64,000 nucleotides of DNA from Podospora pseudocomata. Taxonomy: Eukaryota; Ascomycota; Sordariomycetes; Sordariales; Podosporaceae. Positions 21,030 through 34,300 of the stretch are shown here, piece after piece; positions within the stretch are counted from its first letter, which is position 1, and each line of letters begins with the position of its first letter. Where the stretch lies: the NCBI RefSeq assembly GCF_035222375.1, contig NW_026946363.1, forward strand, positions 5,332,001 through 5,396,000, written 5' to 3'. The notes under the pieces are model-generated. The model was not told the DNA's origin, made no database searches, and was given only the letters and a program-made list of their open reading frames with translations. The position numbers were made by a program, and so were the translations under genes.

Positions 21030-23332
21030 ATGTATCCCCAGGCACCACAATTCGGTCAGGTTGAAGGGCACGAGGAATTCTTGGAGGAGAGATGGTCATC
21101 ATGGCCAGGACCTTTATTTCCATTCGATGAAAATATGGCCCTGATTGAGGCTTCTGTGTTTCCTCCTTTTCCGAGCCCCCTTCCTTTCTCGAATGCCCAG
21201 GCTCCTCTCCCGCCCGCAGGGTTGGAAGAGCTATTCCCTGAGATTCACCACCAAGCGCTGGTGAATGGCTTGGACAAGAATGAGCAAGACGAGCCTATCG
21301 TGTCTGAGGTGGAGCTCTTCGGTCTGTCTGATGGTGCGCTGGGTGGTCAGGACTTTCTCAACTTAGAGGCCCCTTTGGAATCTTTCGCTAAGGAACCTGA
21401 GCTTGGTCAAATTCGGTCTTCCCCACTGCCACAAGTCCAACCAGTGATCCAACTATCGAGCCCCGACACATTAGGTCTCTCATCCCAGACTCTGTCTATG
21501 TCCCCGAAGACAGTGACGTCCAACCCCTTATCAGAATCGCCCAAGACTGTCGCCTCCAAGACACTGTCACCCGTTGAGAGTCCTACGACCACACCCATCC
21601 AGCAAGTTCAGTTTCTTCAGTACGATCCTGCTAGGCCCAAAAAGAAGATCCCAAAGGCAGCCCGTCCTCACAATGGGAGACCTCCGACCACAGAGAGAAA
21701 GCCACGTTCTGTGACCAAAAGAAAGAACGTGCTGCTGGAGAATGAAGTACGACCCAACCTTCTCAAATAACATCGATGTATCGTAACTTACTTTTCCTTT
21801 AGTCTTCCGTGATATCGAAGAAGAAAGACGCAAGTGGTAAACTGCAGTCAGTCGTGGAGGTCTGGGGGAAGCATCAAACGGTGCGCAAGGAAGCCAGCGA
21901 GGAAGAGAAACAGAACACTCGATACAACCGGGAGCATGGTGCCTGCGAAAAGTGTAGGAAACAAAAGCTCAAGGTGAGTTCTTCCAACCAGTGCCCATTT
22001 TCCCGTGCATCTTGCTAACTTCGGTATCAAGTGTGTCCAAATGGAACTGCAATACACACCATGCGCAAGATGCCTAAATTTGTACCTGAATGACCTCAAG
22101 AGGATGCAGAATGGAGGCCCTTTCAAGGTTCAGCCCTGTGTCAGAATCGAGATCCTTGGCCTTCCTCTGCACCGAAAGGGTCCGACAAAATATTCAGAAC
22201 TCGATACCTGGCTTCCTCAGAAACAGGCCCAGCTGGAATGGCACACTTTTGACAACACCACTCGAGTGTTCAAACTTACTCAAGGTTTCGGGGAGGGAAT
22301 GGACAATGCACTGCGTCTCCGTGTGTCCAGATTCAAGCCTGGACCAGGAGACCGCACTGCGTACTTCTGGACTGACAAGAAGACCGGGCTATTGCGTTCC
22401 ATGGAGATGCCGCCCTACTTCATCAGCGACATGGATGCCGCCAAAGCCAGTGTTGTCGAGTTTCTTCGCAATGCTCGCTCCGTCTACATTGACACCCTAC
22501 TCGGTGATGCCAGCCCGATAACTCGCAAGACGTTTGAGTCTGCTTTGAGATTCTCAGCTTTTGGTCAGGTAAGCTAAATTGTGACTGCTGGGGGAGGCCT
22601 AACTAACCAGAGGTACAGAGCAAACTGGTATCTCTTGCCCTCGACACCTGGGTTGCCGCACGGTTCATTGAAAGTCACTGGCGTGTCTTCGAGGGTGGTG
22701 AGGAAATCGGGGCTCACCCCACCGCCGAGGCCGGCCATCCTTACGACGGCTTCATCCCAGTAACACCAATCATGGATACGCAGCTCGACAACTTGGTAAT
22801 TGCAGATCTGCTAGCGCCGATGAGAGAAGAGCTTCTCAAGCGGCTCAAGGCCAAGATTGACGAGAAGAAGCGCTCCAACTGGCTGGAGATTTACCTCACG
22901 CTTTTCGTGATGATGTCTAACACCGGTTGGATCATCAAAGACATGATTGCCATGACAACGTGGAAGGGCCTCAAGATGGGCAATCGTGGGGGACAACTGA
23001 CAAGAGGTTACATTCACGCCTCCAAATCTCTGCTCTCGTGCTTTCACTACGCCTGCTCCGGGTCATTTCCTCTCACGATACCGGAGAATGAGCTGAAGAC
23101 AGGAAACCACAACATGACCAGCGACCAGATTGAGTACATGGTCTTTGTGCAGCAAGAGCTTTCCCGTGAAGGTTCCAAGCATGCCAACTGGAAGAGTCTG
23201 GACATGTACAAGGACGATGAATACTGGACCCACCAGCTACTGTGCAAGGATTGGAAGGGAGACGCGCCTTACACAGCAGGACCAATCGATGACTTTACCG
23301 AGGATGATTTTCTTTCTTCTTCTACTACATGA
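21030..23332 (+). CDS. Fungal zinc cluster-type transcription factor with atypical Cys spacing
   Basis: Exons 21030-21746, 21803-21973, 22032-22568 and 22619-23332, all junctions phase 0; 712 aa. The first exon encodes a Pro/Ser-rich, probably disordered activation-type region with serial SPKTV repeats and a basic block (RPKKKIPKAARP). The DNA-binding segment straddles an intron: C287-x2-C290-x6-C297-x9-C307-x2-C310, within ACEKCRKQKLK|C, and the next Cys is C332 (VQPCVRIEIL) 21 residues later instead of the usual six. The C-terminal 400 residues are helical without enzymatic motifs, as in many fungal regulators of this kind. Likely nuclear. Target genes unknown; the divergent acetyltransferase gene is a candidate by position only. 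Confidence 0.8.
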
Positions 23333-23453
23333 TTGCGCCGCTTCGGGGGCGTTTTCGGGACAGTTATCTGGATTCAAAGGGCTTTGCATACAATTGCAAT
23401 GGAATTTCCATCCAAAAAGATATATCTATGTGAATATAACCAAAACATCTTGT

Positions 23454-24558
23454 TCACGGTAGTTGCTGTGTCTCCTCTCTGATAGTATACACTCCCGTAC
23501 TTACATCATGATACCCCAACTTCCCCACCCTCCCCGTCAACTCACTCCTCCAGTCCTTTCCCTCCTTCACCTTCTTTACTGCCCTCTCAAAAGTATACAC
23601 GGCCTCCCACCCCAGCTCCCGCCTCGCCAAATCACTATCATAAACCCTATCCACCCTCTTCAAAAACTTCCACCCCTTCCCTTCAAAAACCTCCCTCGCC
23701 CCCTCCACCGCCTTGCAATACTCTTCCCCAGCGTCCCTATCTAACCCCTTCAACACTGGTTCCTCCCTTCTGAACACCGTCGGCGCAGAAATGATGTACT
23801 TCCCCCACTTCCCTTTCAACCCCGGCCCCTTCTCCATCGCTTTCACGCAAGCCCCCACTACATCAGCGATATCTACCCTCCTATAGCCCAACTCCAACAC
23901 TTTCAAATTATCATCCCCCATACTCCCCCTCCTCTCCTCGTCATCATCCCCCTCGGGAAAGAATCTACTCGTCCTCAACACCACAACCGGCAGCCCGCTC
24001 TCCTTGTTAACCAACTCGCACACATCCTCCGCACTTATCTTGGTAACCCCATAGACATTCTTCGGTTTGGGAACCACCCCCTCATCAATCCACACGGCCG
24101 GCAAGCCAGGTCTAGCCGTCAGACTGCCCCCAAAGGCAGAGGTGGTGGAGACAAAAACAAAAGTCTTGACCCCCCCTTGCCTCGCAACGCTCGCTTCAAG
24201 CAGATTCAATGTCCCCGTGATGTTTGTGGCGATGAAGTCCGCCTTTGTGTGCGAGCAGATGTGCGGTTTGTGCAACGTGGCAGTGTGGATTACATATTCT
24301 AGGTCAGGATGGAGCGTCGTGAAAACGGACGAGACAAAGTCCGGGTCGGCGATGGTGCCGACGTGGGTGGTGAGCGGGCTGGGCTTGATGTCTGTTTTAC
24401 AATCAGGATCAACTTCTAAAAATAAGGAGTGGATCAAAGGGAAGAGTGGAATCACCAATGCCAATCGGAGTGAACCCGTAGTGTGACAGGGTAAGCATGA
24501 GCGCTTTACCCAGATGGCCGGACGAGCCAGTGACCAGAACCTTTGGTGGACTAGACAT
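23454..24558 (-). CDS. NAD(P)-dependent epimerase/dehydratase, extended SDR
   Basis: Exon 1 24558-24456 starts MSSPPKVLVTGSSGHLGKAL, carrying the Rossmann TGxxGxxG motif. A very short intron (about 43 nt, 24413-24455; an acceptor 3 nt earlier is equally possible) leads to exon 2 24412-23454; 353 aa. The catalytic YxxxK is YGVTK, with an upstream FVFVSTTSAFGG serine strand. The C-terminal part (RVYDSDLARRELGWE) is typical of extended SDRs acting on nucleotide sugars or related substrates. Substrate is not predictable from sequence. The upstream frame start at 24618 is excluded because the glycine motif normally lies within the first 15 residues. Confidence 0.87.
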
Positions 24559-24972
24559 TTTGTTGTTGACGTTGATTTGGTAATCGAGTTTGAAAAGATG
24601 AAAATCCGGAACATACAATTAAGAATCTAGAAAAAAAAGCTTATATGGATAATCCCCGGTGACTCATGCCGGCACTCAAGGTGCCAAGCTTCCACTGACA
24701 GCCCTGGTCCATGTTGACATCAAGGGATGGATACCGTCCGTAAAAGGAAGTATATCACCGACTTATACACGAGGAGCAGGGACACGAAAGGTTGTTCATC
24801 GCTAAATTGTCATACTACCTAGTCATTCTACCTTCAACCACAACGAAAAGACTGCAAGATCAAATGAAAAGCCTCAGCTTGATATCCCGAACGCCAATAA
24901 TAATATCCCTCCCGTACAGTGAAGTGGGCAGTCAAATCGAAATGGTATCGTTGATAGGTTGATATGCAGCGT

Positions 24973-26720
24973 TTATACAGCACCGAAGCAACTGTGACAA
25001 GTTAGCCTGTGTCGTTCACTCGGAGCGGAGAAGGGCGAACATACGTCTCCATGATGATGCCAGTAATCTGGTAAGGGTCAGCGTTGGAGGCTGGGCGACG
25101 ATCCTCGAAGTAGCCGTAGCCCTTAGCGGCGCATTCTCTTGGAATACGGATAGAGCAGCCACGGTTGGCAACACCATACGAGAACTGATCGATAGCACCA
25201 GTCTCGTGTCTGCCGGTGAGACGCTTCTCGTTGTCCTCGCCGTAGACGGCGATATGCTCTTGGTGCCTCTTGCCGAGCTTCTCGATAGCAGCCTCGATGT
25301 ACTTCATGCCGCCCTGTAACCAAAGTCGTCAGTATATGTTCCCGAGTGAGAACCACTATGTCCCAGCAATCATCGTACCTCTTCACGCATCTCCTTGGTA
25401 GAGAAGTTGGAGTGGAGACCAGCACCGTTCCAGTCGCCAGGAATAGGCTTGGGGTGGACGGAGACCTTGGCGCCGAACTCCTCGGCAATGCGGTGCAGAA
25501 GGAATCTGGCAAGCCAGAGGTGATCACCCATCTCGATACCGAGGCAGGGGCCGACCTGGAACTCCCACTGGGCGGCTATTTTGCATGTTAGCAACCTCGG
25601 GTCCAACCTTGCACCGAATCACAGGAAAACCTACGCATCACCTCGGCATTGGTACCAGAGATCTTCACACCGGCGTACAGACAGGCACGGTAGTGAGCCT
25701 CGACGATGTCACGCTGCACAACCTTGCCGGCACCCACACCACAGTAGTAAGGACCCTGAGGGGCGGGGAAACCGTTCTTGGGCCTGGGATCCAATCAGCA
25801 TCTGTCTCACATCGTTCCAAAACACACGTGGGTGGAAGCACATACCAGCCATAGGGACGGTCGTTGAGGTCGAGGAGAGTGTATTCTTGCTCAAGGCCGA
25901 ACCAGGGCTCGTGAGCGGCGTGAGCCTCCATCAGCTTGGCGGTCTCATGACGGAAGTTGTACTTGTTGGGGTTGCCATCGTTGTCGATGCACTCGGAAAG
26001 GACGAGAATGTTGTTGCCGAGACGGAACGGATCGGGGAAAACCGCTACGGGCTTCAGGTAGACGTCCGAGTTGTCGCCGGGGGCCTGGCCGGTGGAGGAA
26101 CCATCGAAGTTCCAGATGGGAAGATCATCCGGAGTGTAGCCGCCCTCCTTCTCGTCGAGTGTCTATTTGCAGGAGACTGGTAAGTATGCGTCGGATTTGG
26201 GCTTTTGGTTTCGGACTCTTTGCTTACTCTCGACTTGGAACGGGTGCCACCTTCAGCATCAATCCTAGACACATTCTGTTAACGGCCGTTTTCCCCTCAT
26301 TGGCCCTCATTGGCTGCGGTTCCAGGTGCAGGGATGAGCGGGATACTCGGGGGGGCCGCGTGGGGGACTCACCAGATGTACTCGGCCATGACCTTCCCCC
26401 TTTGGTCCAGAGTCAGGAACTTCTGGAGCTGCACGCCAATCAGTCAGCACGAGTCGCAGAAATAGCGGCGGCTTGGCCGGCGCCAAAGTCAGAGTCGGGT
26501 CTTGCTCACGTTCTGGGCATTGGAGAGGAAGGACTCGGTAGTCGCCTGCAGTCGTCGTCGAACATGGTGGTTAGCTCGGCTCTCCAAACAGCGACGCAAG
26601 AATGCCATCGGCGGCATTGTACGCGCACATGGGAATCTGCGGAAACCTGAAGATGGCAGGGCCCGAAGGGCTGTACGCCAAGCAGGCCGGAGTGTTGGTG
26701 TTGGCGGGGTCACATACCAT
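24973..26720 (-). CDS. Glutamine synthetase (eukaryotic GSII)
   Basis: ATP-dependent condensation of ammonium and glutamate. Nine coding exons: 26720-26718 (ATG only), 26545-26510, 26428-26373, 26264-26228, 26162-25846, 25783-25635, 25575-25379, 25313-25045, 24991-24973; total 360 aa, the normal fungal length, and every phase agrees. Signatures: [78 protein letters not shown] and a short C-terminal end ETCFGAV. The first intron (172 nt) directly follows the start codon, and the second exon starts [11 protein letters not shown], matching the N terminus expected for fungal GS. Cytosolic octamer/decamer by homology; usually under nitrogen control. Confidence 0.95.
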
Positions 26721-29700
26721 GATTGCGGATTATGTGAGGGCACGGTGGGAGGACTGAGCTCAAACTTCAGAAATCTGGAAGAGTCTGAAAGGACAGGGCG
26801 CAACGGTGTTCCCTGGGGAGGTTTGGGGATTTTAATAGAGACTGCAGAAGGGAGGTTTCATATGAAGGAGGGTTCGTCTGTCAGTGGCGATGGCGGGGAT
26901 CGTGGGGTTAAAGCTTCAGCACCCGATAACGGACAGCGGCGCAATCAAACGCGGCGGCGCTGGCTCGCGACGAGATAAGGTAAGAGCCCAGGCCGGTTAT
27001 CTGGGGGTGGCAGGTGGTTCACGGGTGATCGCGGGGTGAGAGCCATGATAATCTATCTGACAAAGACGCCCAAGAAACGCATTCAGACACCCATTTGGGA
27101 CTGGACGCGGTCGCATTCCAATATCTGGGGCTGAGTTCCCGAGATAGGACCACCATCAGGACAAACGAGGGGCAGAGGGGAGCAAGCTTCCCTGGAGCTT
27201 TCCCCTCGCATGATCCCACCCACAGGAGCCGCCGCCGAGAAGTAAGCTTATCGCTGCCAGCCGATTGGCTCCCTGCCCCGCGCTGCATAATACCTCCTCG
27301 TACAACGACGAGCGCCCGACAAATGGGAGCCGCCGAATATCTAATTGTGATTTGTCTTTTTGTGCTCCAAACACTTTGCTCGGCAGCAGCTGCAGACGAG
27401 TGCAACCCGTCTCTTTTTCTACCGCGGTCCCCGTTTTTCTTTTACTCGATGCCATTTGTTACGTTTGACAAGAGTCGCACTCGATCCCGTCGTCGAGTCA
27501 AGAGTTTGTCCCACCACCAAAGAACCCCCAAAATGCCCCCACTGCTCATCGTGAATATGGCGGGCCATGTCGATCTACCCTAACCCCATAGGGATCCATG
27601 GCATAGTAAGGGTCCTGAATAGAGGCTGGTCAAGATCCTCAACCACAAGTGCCAAGGTCGACGGCAGACCACCATGAGGCATATAGTTGCAGGCAACCAA
27701 TGATGACCGTGACGGAACTGCAGAGCAACAGCCAAAATAAATTTTCTCATGTGCCCTTTTCCCTTTTCATCCCACTCTTGATACTGGGACATGTGCCAAT
27801 CAAGGACAGCCTCACCCACCTTTTTTCAGCCGGCTTTTGCCACTCAATATCAACCTCCTGACGCCAGCATGCATTTCAATCCAACACAATCCGCGGCATG
27901 ACGGCACCTAGTCCAGAGCTATCGTTTCGATCCCAACCCCCAGGCCGATGTCCTGACCTCGTCTTCTTGGTGACCTCACGTCCTCAGTGTCCTTCAACGT
28001 CAGACGCGCTGCAGAATGACCGCTGCCTGACCTTATTGGAGGCATAACTAGGCGAATGATGCAGATAGGCCACTTCAACAGCAAGTCTCCAATCAACCAG
28101 GGCTTATATGTTGACCATCCGCTGGTGACATCATAAATGCGGATTTGAATATTCTTTTACGTCCGATCGGAAATATTGGGACAGTTTCACTCTTTTTTGC
28201 AGAGCGAGACAATGGTAGATTTTGACTGAAAGCAGCTTCAAACGAGATGGGTTTCAGTTATGAGGCTGATCCCATGGATTTGGTTGGTTTCAGCTTCACC
28301 TTCACAAGGCCGACTCCTAGACGAATTGCCAACCAAGGTACAGTGGTCACTCTGTGAAAGCGTGATAATACTCATTCATCAGGGGCGTGGATGGCGAATC
28401 GCGGTTAACTCACGGTTTTTAAGACCGGATATGTCAAGTCTTGAAAGACCCAGTCTAATTCCTTTGACGCGGATATCGTAGTTTCAGTTCCAGACGAACG
28501 TTCCGACCAACACCCTAAATCCATACAGCATTTCAACATGGCGACGGTTACTGGGATAGCTTGTTTTGTTCTCTATGAGCTGCGTAGTCAGTTAACGCTT
28601 GAAGGGACTGTCTTTACGAATGTCCTCGCCAAAAGATGGCTTACCACTAACAGCACAATCAAAGTTGGGGTGGATGTTGCTATCAACTCAGTTGTTGGCA
28701 TCACGCTTGTTTAAAATCAATGTCAGTGCTGCAAGGGCCTGTTGCCAACACATAAGATATGCTTGAATATGCTCCTGAACACAGCATGACTGAGCATTTC
28801 CTTGCGGAAAGGTGAGACCAATTCCAAGATAGTGCAATTATAGCTTCGGGTCATTTCTTAGTTAGCCCTCGATGCTGTAGCCGTTCCCTGTAGTTATGTT
28901 GAAGTCTGTCTTGTGTCTCAAGGAATATTGCCGCTTGATAAGTGAAAATCGACCACTTGGAATACCCGGTAGACAACACACTGGACCGAGGAGCAGGAAA
29001 GTTTATCCTTAACATCATAAGACCACCGCGGCTCTTGGCCTCCCTCAATATGCTCAGGGTTCCGTGCGTTGGAATTTGACTTGGGGTTCGTGTAGCCCAC
29101 TGCGGGCGACTTGGTCAGCGGAGAAAGAGCTTACTCGTTAGCACCGGTCGATGTGCACTGTCTTTCAGCGTTTCCGCATTGCACATAAACCCTCGGAATA
29201 CCATGCAAGGGTCAAGAGAGTCGCTATCTATGCCAGATTCGTCTTGCTCGTGAGGTTGAGGTCGAAATCAGAAGTGCAACTCAGATCTCATTCTGTCATC
29301 ATCTTTCCCAGCGGTGTATGAACCCAGTGCAAATTGTCCAGCGTGACTTCGGGCTTGTTAGTCATAATCGACAAGCTGAGTCTCTGGTTGATGTACCTAG
29401 TTGATGTGAGGCAACAAGTTGATGTTGAGGTTGTGGGCCGTGGCGTGCTGAAAATGTATCACTGCCTACTGTATCTGGCCGATGGAAGGTAGCAATTGCC
29501 GTCGGTACACAGCGGGGAAACTGAAATCCCATAAGAAACCGCACAGTATCTATGTATTTATTCCCAGGGTGAGAGAGCGCCTGTTGACATTGGGGCTCTT
29601 TCCATTTGTGGTGTAAATGGCCCCAGTGTGACCAATCAGGTGTCGTTAATTAGGTCCGACACCAAATGGTTCGATGTGGCCTTCAACATCACACCACCTT

Positions 29701-29973
29701 GAGCCCATGCGTCATGGTCACACCACGCAACACCAAACTCGTGACTAGTTGACTCGATGGAATGCTTGAAAAGCTCAGTATCTCCTCTTGCTCTTTGATA
29801 TCTTGACCTCAGCATCATTTGGTCTTCTGAGCCTCATCCTCCCACTCTGCAACCACCCCTGTTCGACCCCAGATTTCGGTTGTCTCCACTACACCGACTA
29901 TCCCTAAACGGCAACCCTCCAACCTCTATCATTCTCTCCTTCCACTCCACAAGACATCCGCAACCATATCACG
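26721..29973. other. Long intergenic region between glutamine synthetase and protoglobin genes
   Basis: About 3.2 kb. GS leader and promoter lie next to 26721. Frames at 27019-27405 (-), 27095-27583 (+) and others overlap antisense without domains. 28100-29900 is AT-richer with no supported coding sequence. CA/CT-rich leader sequence begins about 29880 before the protoglobin ATG. Confidence 0.6.
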
Positions 29974-30887
29974 ATGTCAACATCACGAAATCGTCCGATG
30001 CAGCACATTGACCGCAAGAGTCTCTACACCAGTCTGGAGGCTCGTGTCAAGTACTTGCATTCTTTTCTTGACTTCGGTGTCAGTGAGTGTCTTCCTTATG
30101 CCAGGCTATCCCAGCATGAGCAACACTAACGACTTTACCAGGTGACATCGAAGCATTGAAGAGCGGCAGCAAATATATCCAGGCCCTCATCCCAGCGGTT
30201 GTCAACATTGTGTACAAGAAACTTTTGCAGTATGACATCACCGCCCGGGCTTTTACGACAAGGTCCACAGCCTTCGAAGGTCCCATGGACGACACGCCAG
30301 ACGAGGACAGCCCCCAGATTCTTCATCGCAAAATGTTTCTCAGAGCATATCTTAAGAAGTTGTGTTCAGATCCTGCGCAGATGGAGTTCTGGGAGTACCT
30401 CGACAAGGTTGGCATGATGCACACAGGCATTGGCCGAACGCACCCATTACACATTGAGTACATTCACATCGGCGCCGGACTCGCTGTTATCCAAGATGTT
30501 CTCACCGAGGCTATCCTCTCCCATCCTCGTCTACACATCCAACGCAAGATCGCCATCGTCAAAGCCCTTGGCAAGGTCATCTGGATTCAGAACGACCTTT
30601 TCACCAAGTGGTATGTCCATGATGGGGAGGAGTTCACTGACGGCATGGACTTTGGCGAAATCGAAAAGGAAGGCTGGCTGCACGGAAAGAAGGTTCTTAA
30701 CGAACAAGATGCTATTTCTGAGGGCAGCGATGACACAGCAACAGCCTGCCCCGCCAGCGGACAAAAAGGCAAAGATGGTCCGACAGCTGGTGTGTGTCCA
30801 TTCACAGGGATATCGTCAGACATGAAGAATTTGAAAGTGCAAGATGACAAGCCCAAAGTGGAGGTGACGGCGACTGGACAGCAATAA
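29974..30887 (+). CDS. Fungal protoglobin-domain protein (globin-coupled-sensor type fold)
   Basis: Exons 29974-30082 and 30142-30887 joined over a 59-nt intron (A|GTGAGT ... TTACCAG|GT); 284 aa. The conserved core runs from IDRKSLYTSLEARVKYLHSF through YIQALIPAVVNIVYKKLL, SPQILHRKMFLRAYLKKLC, FWEYLDKVGMMHTGIGR, HPLHIEYIHIGAGL and AIVKALGKVIWIQNDLF. This pattern is the protoglobin family (single-domain relatives of globin-coupled sensors), which bind haem and O2/CO/NO. The His-rich segment HTGIGRTHPLHIEYIHI probably contains the proximal His. The C-terminal tail carries two Cys-Pro dipeptides, C239-P240 (ACPASG) and C255-P256 (VCPFTG), resembling haem regulatory motifs. No membrane segment. 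Role in gas or redox sensing is inferred. Confidence 0.86.
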
Positions 30888-31332
30888 GCCTGGGCGGCAT
30901 TGACGACCACTGGTTTCACGAGAAATGATTGGCAAGGAGTTCAAAGGTCTGAGGGGTTTTTCTATGTACATACTTTTTCTGGCAGTGTTTGGCTTGTTGC
31001 GTTTCAGAACCAAACGATAGACCGAGGTGGTCGTTTCTTGCATGGTCATTAAATATCACCATTCTTCACTCTGTCTATCACATGTGCTTATCCTACCTAC
31101 CTAAACCCTCCTATTGTTTAATGTGAGACAGGTGCATGACTGGCCTGTGAGGCCTGGAAGGCAACCAACCGCACTGCCACCTCGAATTGGGGGCGATATC
31201 GGTCCTTCCTTCCAGAGTTCAAGTCGAGGACTACCCAACAACAACAACACACGTCTTCATCCAAGTTTGAGTTTCTGGCAATATGTAGGCTGCAGCCGCG
31301 ATTGTCGGATTAATTGATTTCTCTCTCAAGGC
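30888..31332. other. Intergenic region
   Basis: 3' flank of the protoglobin gene and presumed former 5' part of the STAND relic. No start codon or conserved N-terminal domain for the relic is recognised here. Confidence 0.5.
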
Positions 31333-34300
31333 CACATCACGGATTTACGAGTTTACACCGTATACAAAGAAGATGCGCGCGACATTACTCTCCGCACCAC
31401 CCGTGACCTGCGAGACTTGACCCGTATTTTGGAGCAAATCCTGACAATCGTCTTGGATCAAACGAGCCAAAATGGCATCAGTGTTGCTGAAAAACGTCGC
31501 CACGCTTCCATCCTGGAGGACCTCATCATGGAGAGAAGTGACAACCCTGTGGCAACCTGCTTCAAGGAAGTCTCGGCTATCCTGGACCTTCTGGATACGA
31601 AACACCGAATCTTGTGGCCTCTGCGGCAAAAAGATGTGGCAAAGCATCTGGACAACATGGGCGAATAAAGACCCAGCTTGGATTGGCCATAAAGTCACAG
31701 TCCATGTCGGTTTTTCTTTTCATCTGTATCGCGCTTTGCTCTTACAAACTGACATTCTTGCAATGTTACACACACTGACAGGGCGGTATTACTGGGCATT
31801 GAAAGTGTTGTTGCTTCGCAATCTGCCATGTTGGAGCAGCATATCCAAACCGGATCCAGCCGGCAATCACTTCAATGGCTTAGAGCGCCCGATGTCTGGC
31901 GCAATCTCCGCAATGCGCTCGCGAAGTGAGAGCCGGGAACTGGGACGTAGTTCCTCGAGTGTCCCATTTTCAAGGATTGGCAGCAGCGTGCAGAGTTTCT
32001 TTGGCTCACTGGCATCCCGGGTGCAGGCAAAACCATCATCAGTTCAGCCATCGTCGCAAACCTCCTTCGCCAAGAAGATGGGTCCTCAACGCCGGTCATT
32101 TTCTACTATTTCGACTTCCAGATCGAGACGCAGCAACACGTACACGCCATGCTCCGGTCGCTATTGGCGCAGATGGCGGCTTGGAGTCCCGCATGCCTCA
32201 GATCGCTCCAAGCCCTCCATGATAAGACCATTGCTTCCAGTGCCAAAGATCCATCTCTAAACGACTTGCTCGAAGTCGTTGTTACGGGCCTCGGTCATTT
32301 TCCCAAAATATTTGTGGTAGTAGATGCCCTAGATGAATGTGTGGAGAGGCAGACCCTTTTGAAGCATATCAAGACTATTTCAGAAGTCTCTGGCGTGCAT
32401 CTTCTCGCACTCAGCCGTCCAGAAAGGGATATTGAACTTGTACTACAAGACGCTCCCACCAGGACAAGACTAGTAGGTGTCGACGTCGATGCAGACATCG
32501 GCCTGTATATTGACCATAGGATGAAATCCTCAGATGACATGAAAGAATGGGATGACATTGTCAAAAGAAAAGTTCGTGAGGTTCTGACTTCGAAGGCTGC
32601 GGGCATGTCAGTATTGTTGCAAGACACACGACATCCTGAGCTCCGGTCTTTATCTCATAGTTGAACAGGTTCCGCTGGGCACAATGCCAACTTGACGACT
32701 TGGAAATATGCACCAGTTCCGAGGAGATTGACGAAGTGTTGTCATCACTCCCACAAGATCTTCCCGCCACGTATGAACGAATACTGGCACGACTGGAAAC
32801 AAGAAGTCTCAGAAATGTTCGACTGGTACTGCTAGCCCTCTCTTTTGCGAAGCGAGACCTCACAGTCGGCGAGCTCTCGGACATTCTTTGCATCGACCCC
32901 AATGGAAGCCTTCGCATCAAAAACACTGGGATTTATTGGAACCGTCTACTCACCTCTTGTTCAAGCCTTGTGTCACTTTCACCGATGTCTCCCTCGTCGG
33001 AGATTGATAGCAGAGCTCACATACGGCTGGCGCATTTCACGGTCAAGGAGTATCTGGTATCCAAAGAGATCGAACTTGGAAAGGCCAGCAGATTTGCACT
33101 CAGTGCTGGAGAGGGGAGTCGTGTCATGGCAAAATTATGTCTTGCCTGCCTGCTCTTTCACGACAACCTCATATCGTTTCAGCCAACAACACTGAAGAGG
33201 TATCCCTTTACTGTCCATGCGCAGATATTTTGGGCGACCCATTCAAGAGATTGCAAACAGCGAACACGTGGGGTGTGACACGCTTGATAAACTCCTCTTT
33301 GAATTTCATTTCTCAGCGGGGATTTCGCGGGCGCATATTTGAATTGGCAACGTGCGTCATTCCAAACTCGCGCCAACCACTACAGGTTTGTGATACCGGA
33401 GGAGTTGGAAATATTGCTTCGCAGCGGACAAGTTGATGTCAACTTGACCCTTGACAAACGCTTGTCGCTCAGCCTTTCGCCACTCCATATGGCTCTGCTA
33501 TCACGCCGAGACGAGTTTCACAAAACCATATGGACATGGTAGAATGGCTGTTGTCGCTGGAAGCTGATACAAGGCGACAGTCATACTTGGGAAGCCCTCT
33601 TCAATTTCAATGTCTAATTCAAACTCACCAGTGATGCCTCCACCGCTCTAGCAACCAAGCTACTCGAAGCAGGGGTTGATCCTAACGAGGGCTTTGAGTT
33701 TCAATATTTCGAGGTTCAGCTGGCTACTCCCCTCCAGTGTGCAGCTGCAAAGAACAACGGCGATACAGGCACAGCACTTATACAAACTCCCCTTCGGCAC
33801 GGCGCAAATATCAACCTTGTGAGGGGGGAAGCCAGGAACATGTCTTCATGCAGTGGCTTTATCCCGTTGCGCGGATCAGTTCGCTTTCTCTGTTGGGAAG
33901 TGACGCAGATCTCCACCTTGCTAGTCCAAAATACGGATTTGTTCTTGCTTGCTGCTGGATATGCCAGGGCAAAGGATATAAATGAGAATCTGCATCGAAA
34001 ACGGACTGGGATGGAGCGAGTTCGTCGACGACTCTGATGATAGAATCTCTGGCATCTCACCCGACCAAGCCTGGAAGCAAATCAGTGGCGAGGCCCAAGC
34101 CCCGGTTGTTGAAGGACATCATTCTTTTTCTTGCGTCCCAGCCAGGTGATTGAACGTCGCCATCGGTCGAATTGCTCCCTGAAGATGCTCAAGACCGTCT
34201 TAGCCTACGGTGCGCCTATCAAGCCCAAGTCTCTCAAACGCGTGGTTACATATAAACCGGCGGACAAGCCCGACATTGCGAGATTCATCGAGTACTTGGA

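Noticed and set aside
31926-31951. A GTGAGA...GTAG segment that looks like an intron covering both STAND stops
   Set aside because: It would be only about 25 nt, far below the fungal minimum, and removing it shifts the frame; the stops are taken as true breaks.
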